From assembly GCA_044221335.1 (NCBI GenBank), contig JBGAPI010000012.1, positions 48,742-112,741 of the forward strand: a DNA stretch of 64,000 nt, read 5' to 3'. A program made the translations under genes and the position numbers. The stretch's first letter is position 1; each line of letters begins with the position of its first letter. Of the stretch, positions 24,634 through 32,586 are shown piece after piece. Source of the DNA: JBGAPI01 sp044221335 (GTDB lineage: Bacteria > Pseudomonadota > Gammaproteobacteria > Xanthomonadales > Ahniellaceae). The notes below the pieces were generated by a model that saw only the letters and a program-made list of their open reading frames with translations, did no database searches and had not been told where the DNA came from.

Positions 24634-25974
24634 ATGAACTTCAGCGGCCCCTCCTCCGCCAGCGAAGCTGCGGTCCTGACCGCCGACAACGGCCTCGACC
24701 GGGTGATCGGCGGCGCCAGGTCCACCGTCGAGTCTGCCCGCAGCGACGTCCAGGGCTTCCATCGCAAGCATGTCCTTGCGCTGATCGACGCGCTGACCGG
24801 CTGCCGGGTGACCGTGGTCGAGGGCGACCGCCATTTCCATCTCGGCCAGCCGCGCAACGAGCACGACCTCGCCTGCACGGTGGTGGTGAAGGACGAGGAA
24901 TTCTGGCGCGCGGTCGTCACCGGCGGCTCGGTCGCGGTCGGCGAGACCTTCATGAACGGCCTCTGGGAGGTCGACGACCCGGTCGCGCTGGTGCGCATCT
25001 TCGTGCGCAACCGCGACGTGCTCGACCGGATGGAGACCGGCCTCGCCCGCCTCGGCGGCCTGCTGTTCAAGGCCTGGCACGCGTTCCGCCGCAACACGAA
25101 GATCGGCTCGAAGAAGAACATCGAGGCGCACTACGACCTCGGCAACGCGCTGTTCAGGACCTTCCTTGACGACAACCTGATGTACTCGTCGGCGATCTAT
25201 GCGAACCCGACCGAGTCGCTGGAGGTCGCCTCGCGGCGCAAGCTCGACCGGATCTGCCAGAAGCTGGGGCTGGGTCCCCAGCACCACGTCGTCGAGATCG
25301 GCACGGGCTGGGGCGGATTCGCGCTGCACGCCGCCGGCCGCTACGGCTGCCGCGTCACCACCACCACCATCTCCGAGGAGCAGTTCGCGCTGGCGACCGA
25401 GCGGGTCGCGGCGGCGCGGCTGTCCGACCGCATCACCGTGGTCAAGCGCGACTACCGCGACCTCGAAGGGAAGTTCGATCGGCTGGTCTCGATCGAGATG
25501 ATCGAGGCCATCGGCCACCAGTACCTCGACACCTACTTCGCCAAGGTCGGCAGCCTTCTGAAGCCTGACGGTATGGCGCTGATCCAGGCGATCACCATCG
25601 AGGACCACCGCTACGAGCGCGCGCTGGCGAACGTCGACTTCATCCAGCGCTACATCTTCCCGGGGAGCTTCATCCCGGCGGTCGGCGCGATGACCGGGGC
25701 GATCGCGCGCTCGACCGACCTGCGCCTCTACAACCTCGAGGACATCGGCCCGTCCTACGCGCTGACCCTGCGCGAATGGCGCCGCCGTTTCAACGCGGCG
25801 CGCGACGAAGTGCTGAAGCTCGGCTACCCGGACCGCTTCACCCGCCTGTGGAACTGGTACCTCGCCTACTGCGAGGGCGGCTTCATGGAGCGCTCGATCG
25901 GCAACGCGCAGATGCTGCTGGTGAAGCCGGACTGCCGCGCCCCGGAATACCTGCCGGGCCTGTCCGCGCCATGA
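24634..25974 (+). CDS. cfa: Cyclopropane-fatty-acyl-phospholipid synthase family methyltransferase
   Basis: A 446-aa SAM-dependent enzyme acting on unsaturated phospholipid acyl chains. The N-terminal lipid-binding domain (about 40-140) is followed by IEAHYDLGNALF, the SAM motif VVEIGTGWGGFALHAA, SIEMIEAIG and the C-terminal FIQRYIFPGSFIP and WNWYLAYCEGGF, all typical of Cfa. Members of this branch make either cyclopropane or methyl-branched chains, and sequence alone does not decide which. It follows DUF1365 after two bases and overlaps DUF2878 by four. It is one of two SAM methyltransferases in the cluster. Confidence 0.92.
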   Translation: MNFSGPSSASEAAVLTADNGLDRVIGGARSTVESARSDVQGFHRKHVLALIDALTGCRVTVVEGDRHFHLGQPRNEHDLACTVVVKDEEFWRAVVTGGSVAVGETFMNGLWEVDDPVALVRIFVRNRDVLDRMETGLARLGGLLFKAWHAFRRNTKIGSKKNIEAHYDLGNALFRTFLDDNLMYSSAIYANPTESLEVASRRKLDRICQKLGLGPQHHVVEIGTGWGGFALHAAGRYGCRVTTTTISEEQFALATERVAAARLSDRITVVKRDYRDLEGKFDRLVSIEMIEAIGHQYLDTYFAKVGSLLKPDGMALIQAITIEDHRYERALANVDFIQRYIFPGSFIPAVGAMTGAIARSTDLRLYNLEDIGPSYALTLREWRRRFNAARDEVLKLGYPDRFTRLWNWYLAYCEGGFMERSIGNAQMLLVKPDCRAPEYLPGLSAP

Positions 25975-26513
25975 AGTCGGTGATCAACATCGTGCTGTTC
26001 CAGCTCTGCTGGTCGGGCTTCGTCGGCGGCGCCGGCCACGGCATGTGGTGGATCGGCGTGCCGCTGCTGACGATCTTCCTGGCCTGGCAGATCAAGACCA
26101 GCGACGTGCCGCGCGCGGACATCACGCTCGTGCTCGCCGCCGCCGTCCTGGGCTTCGTCGTCGACACGCTGTTCCTCAAGGCCGGCCTGATGACCTACGC
26201 CTCGCCGATCCCCTTCGAGGGCCTGGCACCGGCCTGGATGACCGGGCTGTGGATCGGCTTCGCGCTGACGCTGAACCACTCGATGAAGTTCCTCCACGGG
26301 AAGCACCTCGTCGGCATCGTGTTCGGCGCGGTCGGCGGCCCGGTGGCCTACTACGCCGCGGCGCATGCCTGGGGCGCACTGGTGATCCACGACCCCGCCT
26401 GGCAGGCCTACGTCGCGCTGGCGATCGGCTGGGGCGTGCTCACGCCGTTGCTGGTCGAGATCGCGGTGCGGCTGTCGGCGCGCGAACCGCAGCCGGTCGC
26501 GGCGACCGCGTGA
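25971..26513 (+). CDS. DUF2878 membrane protein
   Basis: A 180-aa protein made almost entirely of membrane helices (about five or six), including INIVLFQLCWSGFVGGAG and GLWIGFALTLNHSM. DUF2878 proteins have no known activity but travel with DUF1365, COG2907 and cyclopropane-synthase homologues. Both ends overlap neighbours: ATGA with cfa and TGATG with the DUF1295 gene. Translation of the three is therefore linked. It may be a membrane partner for the lipid enzymes. Confidence 0.85.
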   Translation: MKSVINIVLFQLCWSGFVGGAGHGMWWIGVPLLTIFLAWQIKTSDVPRADITLVLAAAVLGFVVDTLFLKAGLMTYASPIPFEGLAPAWMTGLWIGFALTLNHSMKFLHGKHLVGIVFGAVGGPVAYYAAAHAWGALVIHDPAWQAYVALAIGWGVLTPLLVEIAVRLSAREPQPVAATA

Positions 26514-27239
26514 TGCTGCCCTGGACCCAGGTCGGCGTCGTGCTCGCCGGCGCGGCGGTGGTGATGGCGCTGGTCTGGGAAGTGCAGCGCCGTACCCGCA
26601 ACGCCGGCTATGTCGATGTCGCCTGGAGTTACCTGATGGGCGCGGCCGGCCTCTTCTACGCGCTCAACGGTTCCGGGAATGTCCTCACCCGCGGCGTGCT
26701 CGCGGCGATGGCGCTGGCCTGGGGCATCCGTCTCGGCACCCACCTCGTCATCCGCGTCGGCCACGAGCCGGAAGACGGACGCTACAAGTTCCTGCGCGAG
26801 CACTGGCAGGACAGCCAGCCGAAGTTCTTCGGCTTCTTCATGTTCCAGGCCGGACTCACGGCGACGCTGTCGCTGCCCTGTGCTGTTCGTCGTCAGCGTC
26901 GGCCTGGAGAGCGTCGCCGACCGCCAGCTCGCCGCCTTCCGCGGCGACCCGGCTAACAAGGGCAAGGTCTGCGACGTCGGCCTGTGGCGCTATTCGCGGC
27001 ATCCCAACTATTTCTTCGAATGGCTGCACTGGTCCTCCTACATCGTGCTCGCGCTCGGCGCCCCGACCTGGTGGCTGGCGCCGCTGGGCTCGGTGCTGAT
27101 GCTGTGCACGCTGCTGTGGGCGACCGGCATTCCTTTCGTCGAGGCGCAGTCGTTGCGGTCGCGCGGCGCGGCGTACCGGGACTATCAGGCGAGGACGAGT
27201 GTTTTCGTTCCATGGCCGCCGAAAGAAGGGCCCAGTTGA
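26513..27239 (+). CDS. DUF1295 membrane protein (steroid 5-alpha-reductase-like), frameshifted
   Basis: A polytopic protein of about 241 aa if read through a single frameshift. The first part, from ATG 26513, carries NAGYVDVAWSYLMG and YKFLREHWQ. The second part, in the +1 frame, carries DVGLWRYSRHPNYFFEWLHW and the C-terminal FVEAQSLRSRGAAYRDYQ, the hallmark of DUF1295 and related NADPH-dependent reductases/methyltransferases. The break is at about 26876-26882 (CCCTGTG). Deleting one base gives SLPVLFVVSVGL, a natural membrane segment. As the two halves are otherwise perfect, a base-calling error or a very recent mutation is likely. It could reduce a lipid double bond. Confidence 0.8.
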
Positions 27240-27259
27240 GAATCGCACGATCGCGATTC
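27240..27259. terminator. Stem-loop after the DUF1295 gene
   Basis: GAATCGC (27240-27246) and GCGATTC (27253-27259) form a perfect 7-bp stem with a 6-base loop directly after the stop codon. No T-run follows. The 172-base gap to the next gene suggests that the last methyltransferase may have its own transcript, but I see no clear promoter there. Confidence 0.35.
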
Positions 27260-27411
27260 CTCGTCGCGCCGGCCGTGCAGCCCCGACAGATGCCGATGCT
27301 CCTCAATTCAGACGACTTCATTCAAAGCACAACACGACACTTCGCCTAACCACGCTCCACTGGGCCCTGGGCCCTAACACCACGTCCTGACACCCAGCCT
27401 CGAGTCCCCCC

Positions 27412-28440
27412 ATGTCTCTGATCGACCTCTGCGAACGCGGCCTCATCCCCGACTCCCTCACCCGCTATGGCATCCGTCGCCTGTGCGCCCAGCGCCTGGT
27501 CGACGAGCGTGCCGGCCGCCTGGAGGCGCAGTACGCGCTGTTTCGCCAGCGCCTGACGGAACTGCGCGACAGCCCGATCGCGATCCATACCGACGCCGCC
27601 AACGAACAGCACTACGAGCTGCCGCCGGAATTCTTCACGCTCTGCCTCGGGAAGCGCAGGAAGTATTCGAGCTGCTACTACCCGACCGGGCGCGAGACCC
27701 TGGACCAGGCCGAAGAGGCGATGCTGGCGCTGTACGGCGAGCGCGCCGAACTGGCGGACGGCATGGACATCCTCGAGCTCGGCTGCGGCTGGGGCTCGCT
27801 GACGCTGTGGATGGCGGAGAAATTCCCGAACGCACGGATCCTCGGCGTGTCGAACTCGAAGCCGCAGCGCGAGTACATCCTGGCGCAGGCCAAGGCGCGC
27901 GGCTTGAACAACGTCGAGATCCAGACCTGCGACGTCAACCGGCTGGAACTCGAGCGTCGCTTCGACCGCTGCGTCTCGATCGAGATGTTCGAGCACATGC
28001 GCAACTACGACACCCTGCTCGGCAAGGTCGCGAGCTGGCTGAAGCCCGGCGGCAAGCTCTTCGTCCACATCTTCTGCCACCGCGAGCTGATGTACCCGTT
28101 CGAGACCGACGGCGACGACAACTGGATGGGCCGCTACTTCTTCACCGGCGGCCTGATGCCGGCGGCGGACACGCTGCTGTACTTCCAGAAGGACCTGCGC
28201 ATCGAGGAGCAGTGGCGGGTCAACGGAACCCACTACGAGAAGACCAGCAACCACTGGCTCGAGAACCAGGACCGCAACAAGGCCGCGGTGATGAAGGTGC
28301 TGACGGAAGCCTACGGCCCGGAAGCCGCGCCGCTGTGGAACCAGCGCTGGCGGATGTTCTGGATGGCCTGCGCGGAGCTGTTCGGCTATCGCGAGGGCAA
28401 CGAGTGGCTGGTGGGGCACTATCGTTTCGTGAAGCGGTAG
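27412..28440 (+). CDS. SAM-dependent methyltransferase, coclaurine N-methyltransferase-like
   Basis: A 342-aa methyltransferase of the cyclopropane-synthase superfamily but much closer in look to plant coclaurine N-methyltransferases. It has HYELPPEFFTLCLGKRRKYS, ILELGCGWGSLTLWMAEKFP, SIEMFEHMRNYDTLL, LFVHIFCHRELMYPFE, GRYFFTGGLMPAADTLLYFQ and a C-terminal CAELFGYREGNEWLVGHYRF. The Cfa N-terminal lipid domain is replaced by a short helical region. The substrate cannot be told from sequence. Given the cluster, a second methyl transfer to a modified lipid (compare UfaM of furan fatty acid synthesis) is one possibility; a small amine is another. Confidence 0.87.
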   Translation: MSLIDLCERGLIPDSLTRYGIRRLCAQRLVDERAGRLEAQYALFRQRLTELRDSPIAIHTDAANEQHYELPPEFFTLCLGKRRKYSSCYYPTGRETLDQAEEAMLALYGERAELADGMDILELGCGWGSLTLWMAEKFPNARILGVSNSKPQREYILAQAKARGLNNVEIQTCDVNRLELERRFDRCVSIEMFEHMRNYDTLLGKVASWLKPGGKLFVHIFCHRELMYPFETDGDDNWMGRYFFTGGLMPAADTLLYFQKDLRIEEQWRVNGTHYEKTSNHWLENQDRNKAAVMKVLTEAYGPEAAPLWNQRWRMFWMACAELFGYREGNEWLVGHYRFVKR

Positions 28441-28525
28441 AGCGGCGCTCGCGCCGCCGAGCGAGGCGCTCCGGCCTCGCATCCGCAGGTCTCGGACATT
28501 GTCGCAAGGTCGCGCAGGGCGAGCG

Positions 28526-29263
28526 CTACCGGCGGGCCTCGAACTGTTCGATCCGCAGCTCGAAGAACGGCTTGCCATCCTGCGAGACGCGCAGCGACTG
28601 CGGCCAATGCACGCCGCGGTCGACGACCTCGCCGCTGAAATCGAAGCGCTGCGCGATCGTGCCCTTGCCGTAGGGCGCGTCGACGGTGTCGAGCAGGTAC
28701 AGCGGGCGCCCGGCGGCATCGAAGTAGACGTCCGCGGGCGGCGCCTTCGGGAAGTCGATGTGGAGTCCCGGATGACCGTCGGGATCGTCCGGCAGGCGCC
28801 GGAGCCGCGCTGACGCATCGAGCAGGGGCAGCCAGGTCAGCAGCCCGTAGACGGCGTACTGCTGGCGCTCGTGGCGGACCTGCGCGTCCGGCAGAGGCTC
28901 GCTGCGGTCCCCGACGATCTTCCACGCCTGCCCGCGGTCGATGCGCAGCGTCTGCGGCGGGTCATCCGTCTTGTCGGCGAGCACGGCCTTCGATTCGGCG
29001 CTGACGAAGGGCTTGACGGTGGTGTCCACCAGCAACTCGATGCGGCGCCCGGGGACGATCACGGTCGCATGACCGCGCCAGGCCAGGGTGTCGATCTGCG
29101 CCAGTGCGTCCCGCCCGCCGGCCGCGGCGATCGCCTGATCGAGCAATGCGAGAGCGCCGTCCGTCGGAGCCGCGGTCGGCGCATGCGCGCAGCCGGACAT
29201 GCCGCCGGCGGCGAACAGAACCACGGTCCGCAACAACGCTGGTCGCGACGGAATCGTCGCCAT
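28526..29263 (-). CDS. Uncharacterised outer-membrane-type lipoprotein (LolA-like fold suspected)
   Basis: A 245-aa lipoprotein from ATG 29263, with a hydrophobic signal (LLRTVVLFAAGG) and lipobox MSGC. The mature part starts with a helical stretch LLDQAIAAAGGRDALAQIDT, then alternating strands (WRGHATVIVPGRRIELLVDT, GTIAQRFDFSGEVVDRGVHW, LRVSQDGKPFFELRIEQFEA). This resembles the eleven-stranded LolA/LppX-like proteins that carry lipids or lipoproteins, but the likeness is by eye. It is convergent with the methyltransferase gene and is the last of two genes on this strand after the serine hydrolase. Confidence 0.7.
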   Translation of the reverse strand: MATIPSRPALLRTVVLFAAGGMSGCAHAPTAAPTDGALALLDQAIAAAGGRDALAQIDTLAWRGHATVIVPGRRIELLVDTTVKPFVSAESKAVLADKTDDPPQTLRIDRGQAWKIVGDRSEPLPDAQVRHERQQYAVYGLLTWLPLLDASARLRRLPDDPDGHPGLHIDFPKAPPADVYFDAAGRPLYLLDTVDAPYGKGTIAQRFDFSGEVVDRGVHWPQSLRVSQDGKPFFELRIEQFEARR

Positions 29264-29443
29264 GCTCCGGCTCCAAGTCACGCCCGCTGGCGCCACGACG
29301 ATCCTACCCGCCCCGCGGCCGAGCTGTGCGGAACGGGCCCGCTGGCGAAGCCTGGCGGCAGGGGCGGGATGCCAGCGATCCTGGCGGCAACGCCGATCGT
29401 CGGAGCTCTCCGTCGGGCCGCGACTGCGGCCTCCCGAGCGCCG

Positions 29444-30619
29444 CTAGGGACTGTTCTTGGACCAGTCGTAGGCGACCCCGGTCTCTCCCAGGATGAAACG
29501 CACGATGTCGGGGAAGGCGGCCTCGGAGCGGACATCGTTGGACAGCAGCACCACGCAGCGGCGATGCGCCTCGATGCAGACCCAGCTGTTGCCGGTGGTG
29601 TCGTTGTGACCGCCCTTCTCGAAGCCCGGCCCCTGCGGGCCGGAGAAGGTGATCACGCCGAGGCCGGCGGCGAGATCCGCCCGCCGCTCGGCCGGCGGCA
29701 GTTCGTCCTGCAGGGTCGGAAACTGGGTGCGCGTGGTGATCGGCAGCTGCGGGCGGACGATCTCGGCACGCGACGCCGGGCGCAGACCCTCGCCGCGGAT
29801 GAATCCGGCGGCGAAGCGCGAGAAGTCGTCGACCGTGGTGTCCATCGAGCCGGCGGCGCGCACCGCGCTGCGCTCGTCGTGCGGTTCGACCTTGCCCTTG
29901 AGGTCCCAGCCGTCCGCGAGGTTGGCGCGGAAATCATCGCGCCAGATCATGCTGGTGCGACGCATGCCGAAGCGGTCGAACACGCGCCGCTGCATCTCCT
30001 GCCCGACGTCGAGACCGAGCCCGCGCTCCAGCACGAACTGCAGCAGGATGATGCCGTCGCCGGAATAGGCATAACGGCTGCCCGGCTCGAAGTGGAAGCG
30101 CAGACGGCCGTCGGGCTCGAGGAAGCCGAAGTTGGCGAAGCCGGAGCCGTGGTTCAGCAGGATGCGCGGCGTCAGGCGGCGCCAGCGCTCGTCGCCGGCG
30201 AGGTCGCTCCAGCGCGCGTAGCGGTCCTCGACCTCGGGCTCGGTGTAGTCCGGCAGCGGCTTCGCGAGGTAACGCTCGATCGGCACGTCGAGTCCGATCA
30301 CGCCTTCGTCGACCAGCTGCAGTACGGTGTAGGCGAACACCGCCTTGGTCAGCGACGCGCCGTACATGATGGTGTCGGTCCGCAGCGGATCGCCGGCCGC
30401 GTTGCGGGCGCCGTAGCTGCCGAGGTGCACCACGCGACCGTCGTCGATCACCGCGATGGCGAGCCCGCGCGAACCGACGGCTGCCATCGCCCGCGCGACT
30501 TCCGCATCGATCGCGGCTTCGGCGGGAATCGGTGCGACCTCTGCGGTCCGCTCGGGGCGCGTGGCGCATCCCGTGAGGAAAACGGCGCTGGCCAGGACTC
30601 TCGCGATCGCGGACTTCAT
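29444..30619 (-). CDS. Serine hydrolase lipoprotein of the beta-lactamase/DD-peptidase family
   Basis: A 391-aa exported protein with signal peptide and lipobox LTGC. The penicillin-binding fold is shown by the SxxK motif in ASLTKAVF (catalytic Ser and Lys), a Tyr motif YSGDG in the place of YxN, and KGGHNDTTGNSW near the end in the place of KTG. Such proteins are usually esterases or D-amino-acid peptidases and not true beta-lactamases. Length and order are normal for COG1680. It stands alone between the prp operon and the lipoprotein gene. The substrate is unknown. Confidence 0.88.
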   Translation of the reverse strand: MKSAIARVLASAVFLTGCATRPERTAEVAPIPAEAAIDAEVARAMAAVGSRGLAIAVIDDGRVVHLGSYGARNAAGDPLRTDTIMYGASLTKAVFAYTVLQLVDEGVIGLDVPIERYLAKPLPDYTEPEVEDRYARWSDLAGDERWRRLTPRILLNHGSGFANFGFLEPDGRLRFHFEPGSRYAYSGDGIILLQFVLERGLGLDVGQEMQRRVFDRFGMRRTSMIWRDDFRANLADGWDLKGKVEPHDERSAVRAAGSMDTTVDDFSRFAAGFIRGEGLRPASRAEIVRPQLPITTRTQFPTLQDELPPAERRADLAAGLGVITFSGPQGPGFEKGGHNDTTGNSWVCIEAHRRCVVLLSNDVRSEAAFPDIVRFILGETGVAYDWSKNSP

Positions 30620-30843
30620 GGTGGACGGCTCAATCGCAGGGTTCGCCTGAGGGTGAGGTCATCCGGGAAAAAGTCAACGCGCCGGGCGACAGCGGCTACG
30701 GGATTCGCGTCGCGCGTGCGCCGGCGTCCCGCGTCGAACCGACCTCGCGCGGATCGCGCTGCACGGCGGTCATTGACCGCCGTCGCCAGGGACCGGGAAA
30801 GCCGAGTCCTGGAGCGTTGTCGCACCGGCGCGCAATGAGCGCC

Positions 30844-32001
30844 CTACACCCGCTTGCCGATCGGCTCGAACGCCCGATCCTCCGGCCCGACGTAGTTCGC
30901 GCTCGGCCGGATGATCTTGCCGTCGATGCGCTGCTCGATCACGTGGGCGGACCAGCCCGAGGTGCGGGCAATCACGAACAGCGGGGTGAACATCGCCGTC
31001 GGCGCGCCCATCATGTGGTAGGCCGACGCGCTGTACCAGTCGAGGTTCGGGAACATCTTCTTGGTGTTCCACATCAGCGTCTCGATCCGCTCGGAGATGT
31101 CGAACAGCCGCAGGTTGCCGCCCGCCGTGCACAGCCGGCGCGAGATCTCCTTGATGATCGGATTGCGCGGGTCGCCGATGGTGTAGACCGGGTGGCCGAA
31201 GCCGATGACGATCTCCTTGCGCTCGATGCGGGCGCGGATGTCGGCCTCGGCCTCGTCGGCGCTGCGGTAGCGGCTGATGATGTCCATCGCGACTTCGTTG
31301 GCGCCGCCGTGCTTCGGGCCGCGCAGCGCGCCGATCGCGCCGGTGATCGACGAGTACATGTCCGAGCCGGTGCCGGCGATGACGCGCGCCGTGAAGGTGC
31401 TGGCGTTGAACTCGTGCTCGGCGTAAAGGATCAGCGACTGGTCGAGCGCGCGGGCGTGCAGCTCCGACGGCTTCCTGCCGTGCAGCAGGTGCAGGAAGTG
31501 TGCGGCGATGGAGTCGTCGTCCGTCTCGGTCTCGATCCGGCGGCCGTTGTGGCTGAAGTGGTACCAGTACAGCAGGATCGAGCCGAAGCTCGCCATCAGC
31601 CGGTCGGCGATATCGCGCGCACCGGTGACGTTGTGGTCCTCCTTCTCCGGCAGCACGGTGCCGAGCACCGAGCAGCCGGTGCGCATCACGTCCATCGGAT
31701 GGGTGGCGGCGGGCAGCAGCTCGAGCGCCGCGCGCACCGGGGCCGGCAGGCCGCGCAGGCGCTGCAGCTTGGTCTTGTACGCGGACAGCTCGGACGCCGT
31801 CGGCAGCACCTCATGCACCAGCAGGTGGGCGATTTCCTCGAAGCCGCAGTTCTCGGCCAGGTCCTTGATGTCGTAGCCGCGGTAGTGCAGGTCATTGCCG
31901 CTGCGGCCGACGGTGCACAGCGCCGTGTTGCCGGCGGCGACGCCGGACAGCGCCACCGACTTCTTGGCCTTGGGGAGGACTTGCGGATTCGGGTCGCTCA
32001 T
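30844..32001 (-). CDS. prpC: 2-methylcitrate synthase
   Basis: A 385-aa citrate-synthase-family enzyme that joins propionyl-CoA and oxaloacetate in the methylcitrate cycle. Catalytic motifs are present: GPKHGGANE with its His, GFGHPVYTIGDPR with the second His, and the Asp in the segment NLDWYSASAYHMMG. The overall style and length are those of PrpC rather than of the longer GltA. Its ATG overlaps the stop of the acetyltransferase gene, which in turn follows prpB by four bases, so the three form one operon. The usual companions acnD and prpF are not present downstream in this window. Confidence 0.93.
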   Translation of the reverse strand: MSDPNPQVLPKAKKSVALSGVAAGNTALCTVGRSGNDLHYRGYDIKDLAENCGFEEIAHLLVHEVLPTASELSAYKTKLQRLRGLPAPVRAALELLPAATHPMDVMRTGCSVLGTVLPEKEDHNVTGARDIADRLMASFGSILLYWYHFSHNGRRIETETDDDSIAAHFLHLLHGRKPSELHARALDQSLILYAEHEFNASTFTARVIAGTGSDMYSSITGAIGALRGPKHGGANEVAMDIISRYRSADEAEADIRARIERKEIVIGFGHPVYTIGDPRNPIIKEISRRLCTAGGNLRLFDISERIETLMWNTKKMFPNLDWYSASAYHMMGAPTAMFTPLFVIARTSGWSAHVIEQRIDGKIIRPSANYVGPEDRAFEPIGKRV

Positions 32002-32582
32002 GACGATTGCCTCAGGTAGTTCTCACGGGAAAGCCGGTACAGCACATGGCGCCGCCGCGGGCTGTCGGCGGGGATGCGCGGGTGATCGAAGTCGCCGTTC
32101 GCGTCGTGCACCATGCCGAGCTTCGACATGACGTGGCGCGACGGCGTGTTGTCGGGGACGGTGATCGAGACGATCTCCGCGAGGCCGAGTTCGCGGAAGC
32201 CGAAGTCCAGCGCGCGGCGCGCGCCCTCGGTGGCGAGGCCGCGCCCCTGGTAGGGCCGCGCCAGGCGCCAGCCGATGTCGACGCAGGGCGTGAAATGCGC
32301 CTCCCAGGTCGGCACGTTGATCCCGACGAAGCCGATGAACTGCCCGTCGTCCTTGCACTCGGCGGCCCAGAAGCCCCAGCCGCGGGCGGCGAAGGCGGCG
32401 CGGACGCGGTCGACACTGGCATCGCTCTCGGCGCGGTCCTGCAGGTTCGGGAAGTAGCGCATGACTTCCGGGTCGGCGTTCATCGCGGCGAAGGGTTCGA
32501 GGTCCTCGTCGCGCCAGTCGCGGAGGCGCAGCCTGGCCGTCTCCAGCACGCGCCCGCGGTCGCTGGTCGGCCACGCGGTCAT
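31998..32582 (-). CDS. GNAT family N-acetyltransferase (RimJ/RimL-like), inside the prp operon
   Basis: A 194-aa acetyltransferase. The GNAT core is visible: LETARLRLRDWRDEDLEPFA (strand 1 and helix 1), DGQFIGFVGINV, WRLARPYQGRGLATEGARRA with the acetyl-CoA loop Q-x-x-G-x-G/A, and VPDNTPSRHVMSKLGM. This branch acetylates either protein N-termini or small molecules; here the target is unknown. It is squeezed between prpB (four-base gap) and prpC (four-base overlap), so it must be co-expressed with propionate catabolism. It may modify an enzyme of that pathway, but this is only inferred. Confidence 0.88.
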   Translation of the reverse strand: MTAWPTSDRGRVLETARLRLRDWRDEDLEPFAAMNADPEVMRYFPNLQDRAESDASVDRVRAAFAARGWGFWAAECKDDGQFIGFVGINVPTWEAHFTPCVDIGWRLARPYQGRGLATEGARRALDFGFRELGLAEIVSITVPDNTPSRHVMSKLGMVHDANGDFDHPRIPADSPRRRHVLYRLSRENYLRQSS

Positions 32583-32586
32583 CGGA

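Noticed and set aside
21560..28440. Calling the cluster a furan fatty acid pathway outright
   Set aside because: Only parts of the set resemble the known enzymes by family; no direct sequence comparison was possible, so it is kept as a hypothesis.
29444..30619. Serine hydrolase as a beta-lactamase resistance gene
   Set aside because: The Tyr and KTG motifs differ from class C enzymes and the protein is a lipoprotein of the esterase/peptidase branch.
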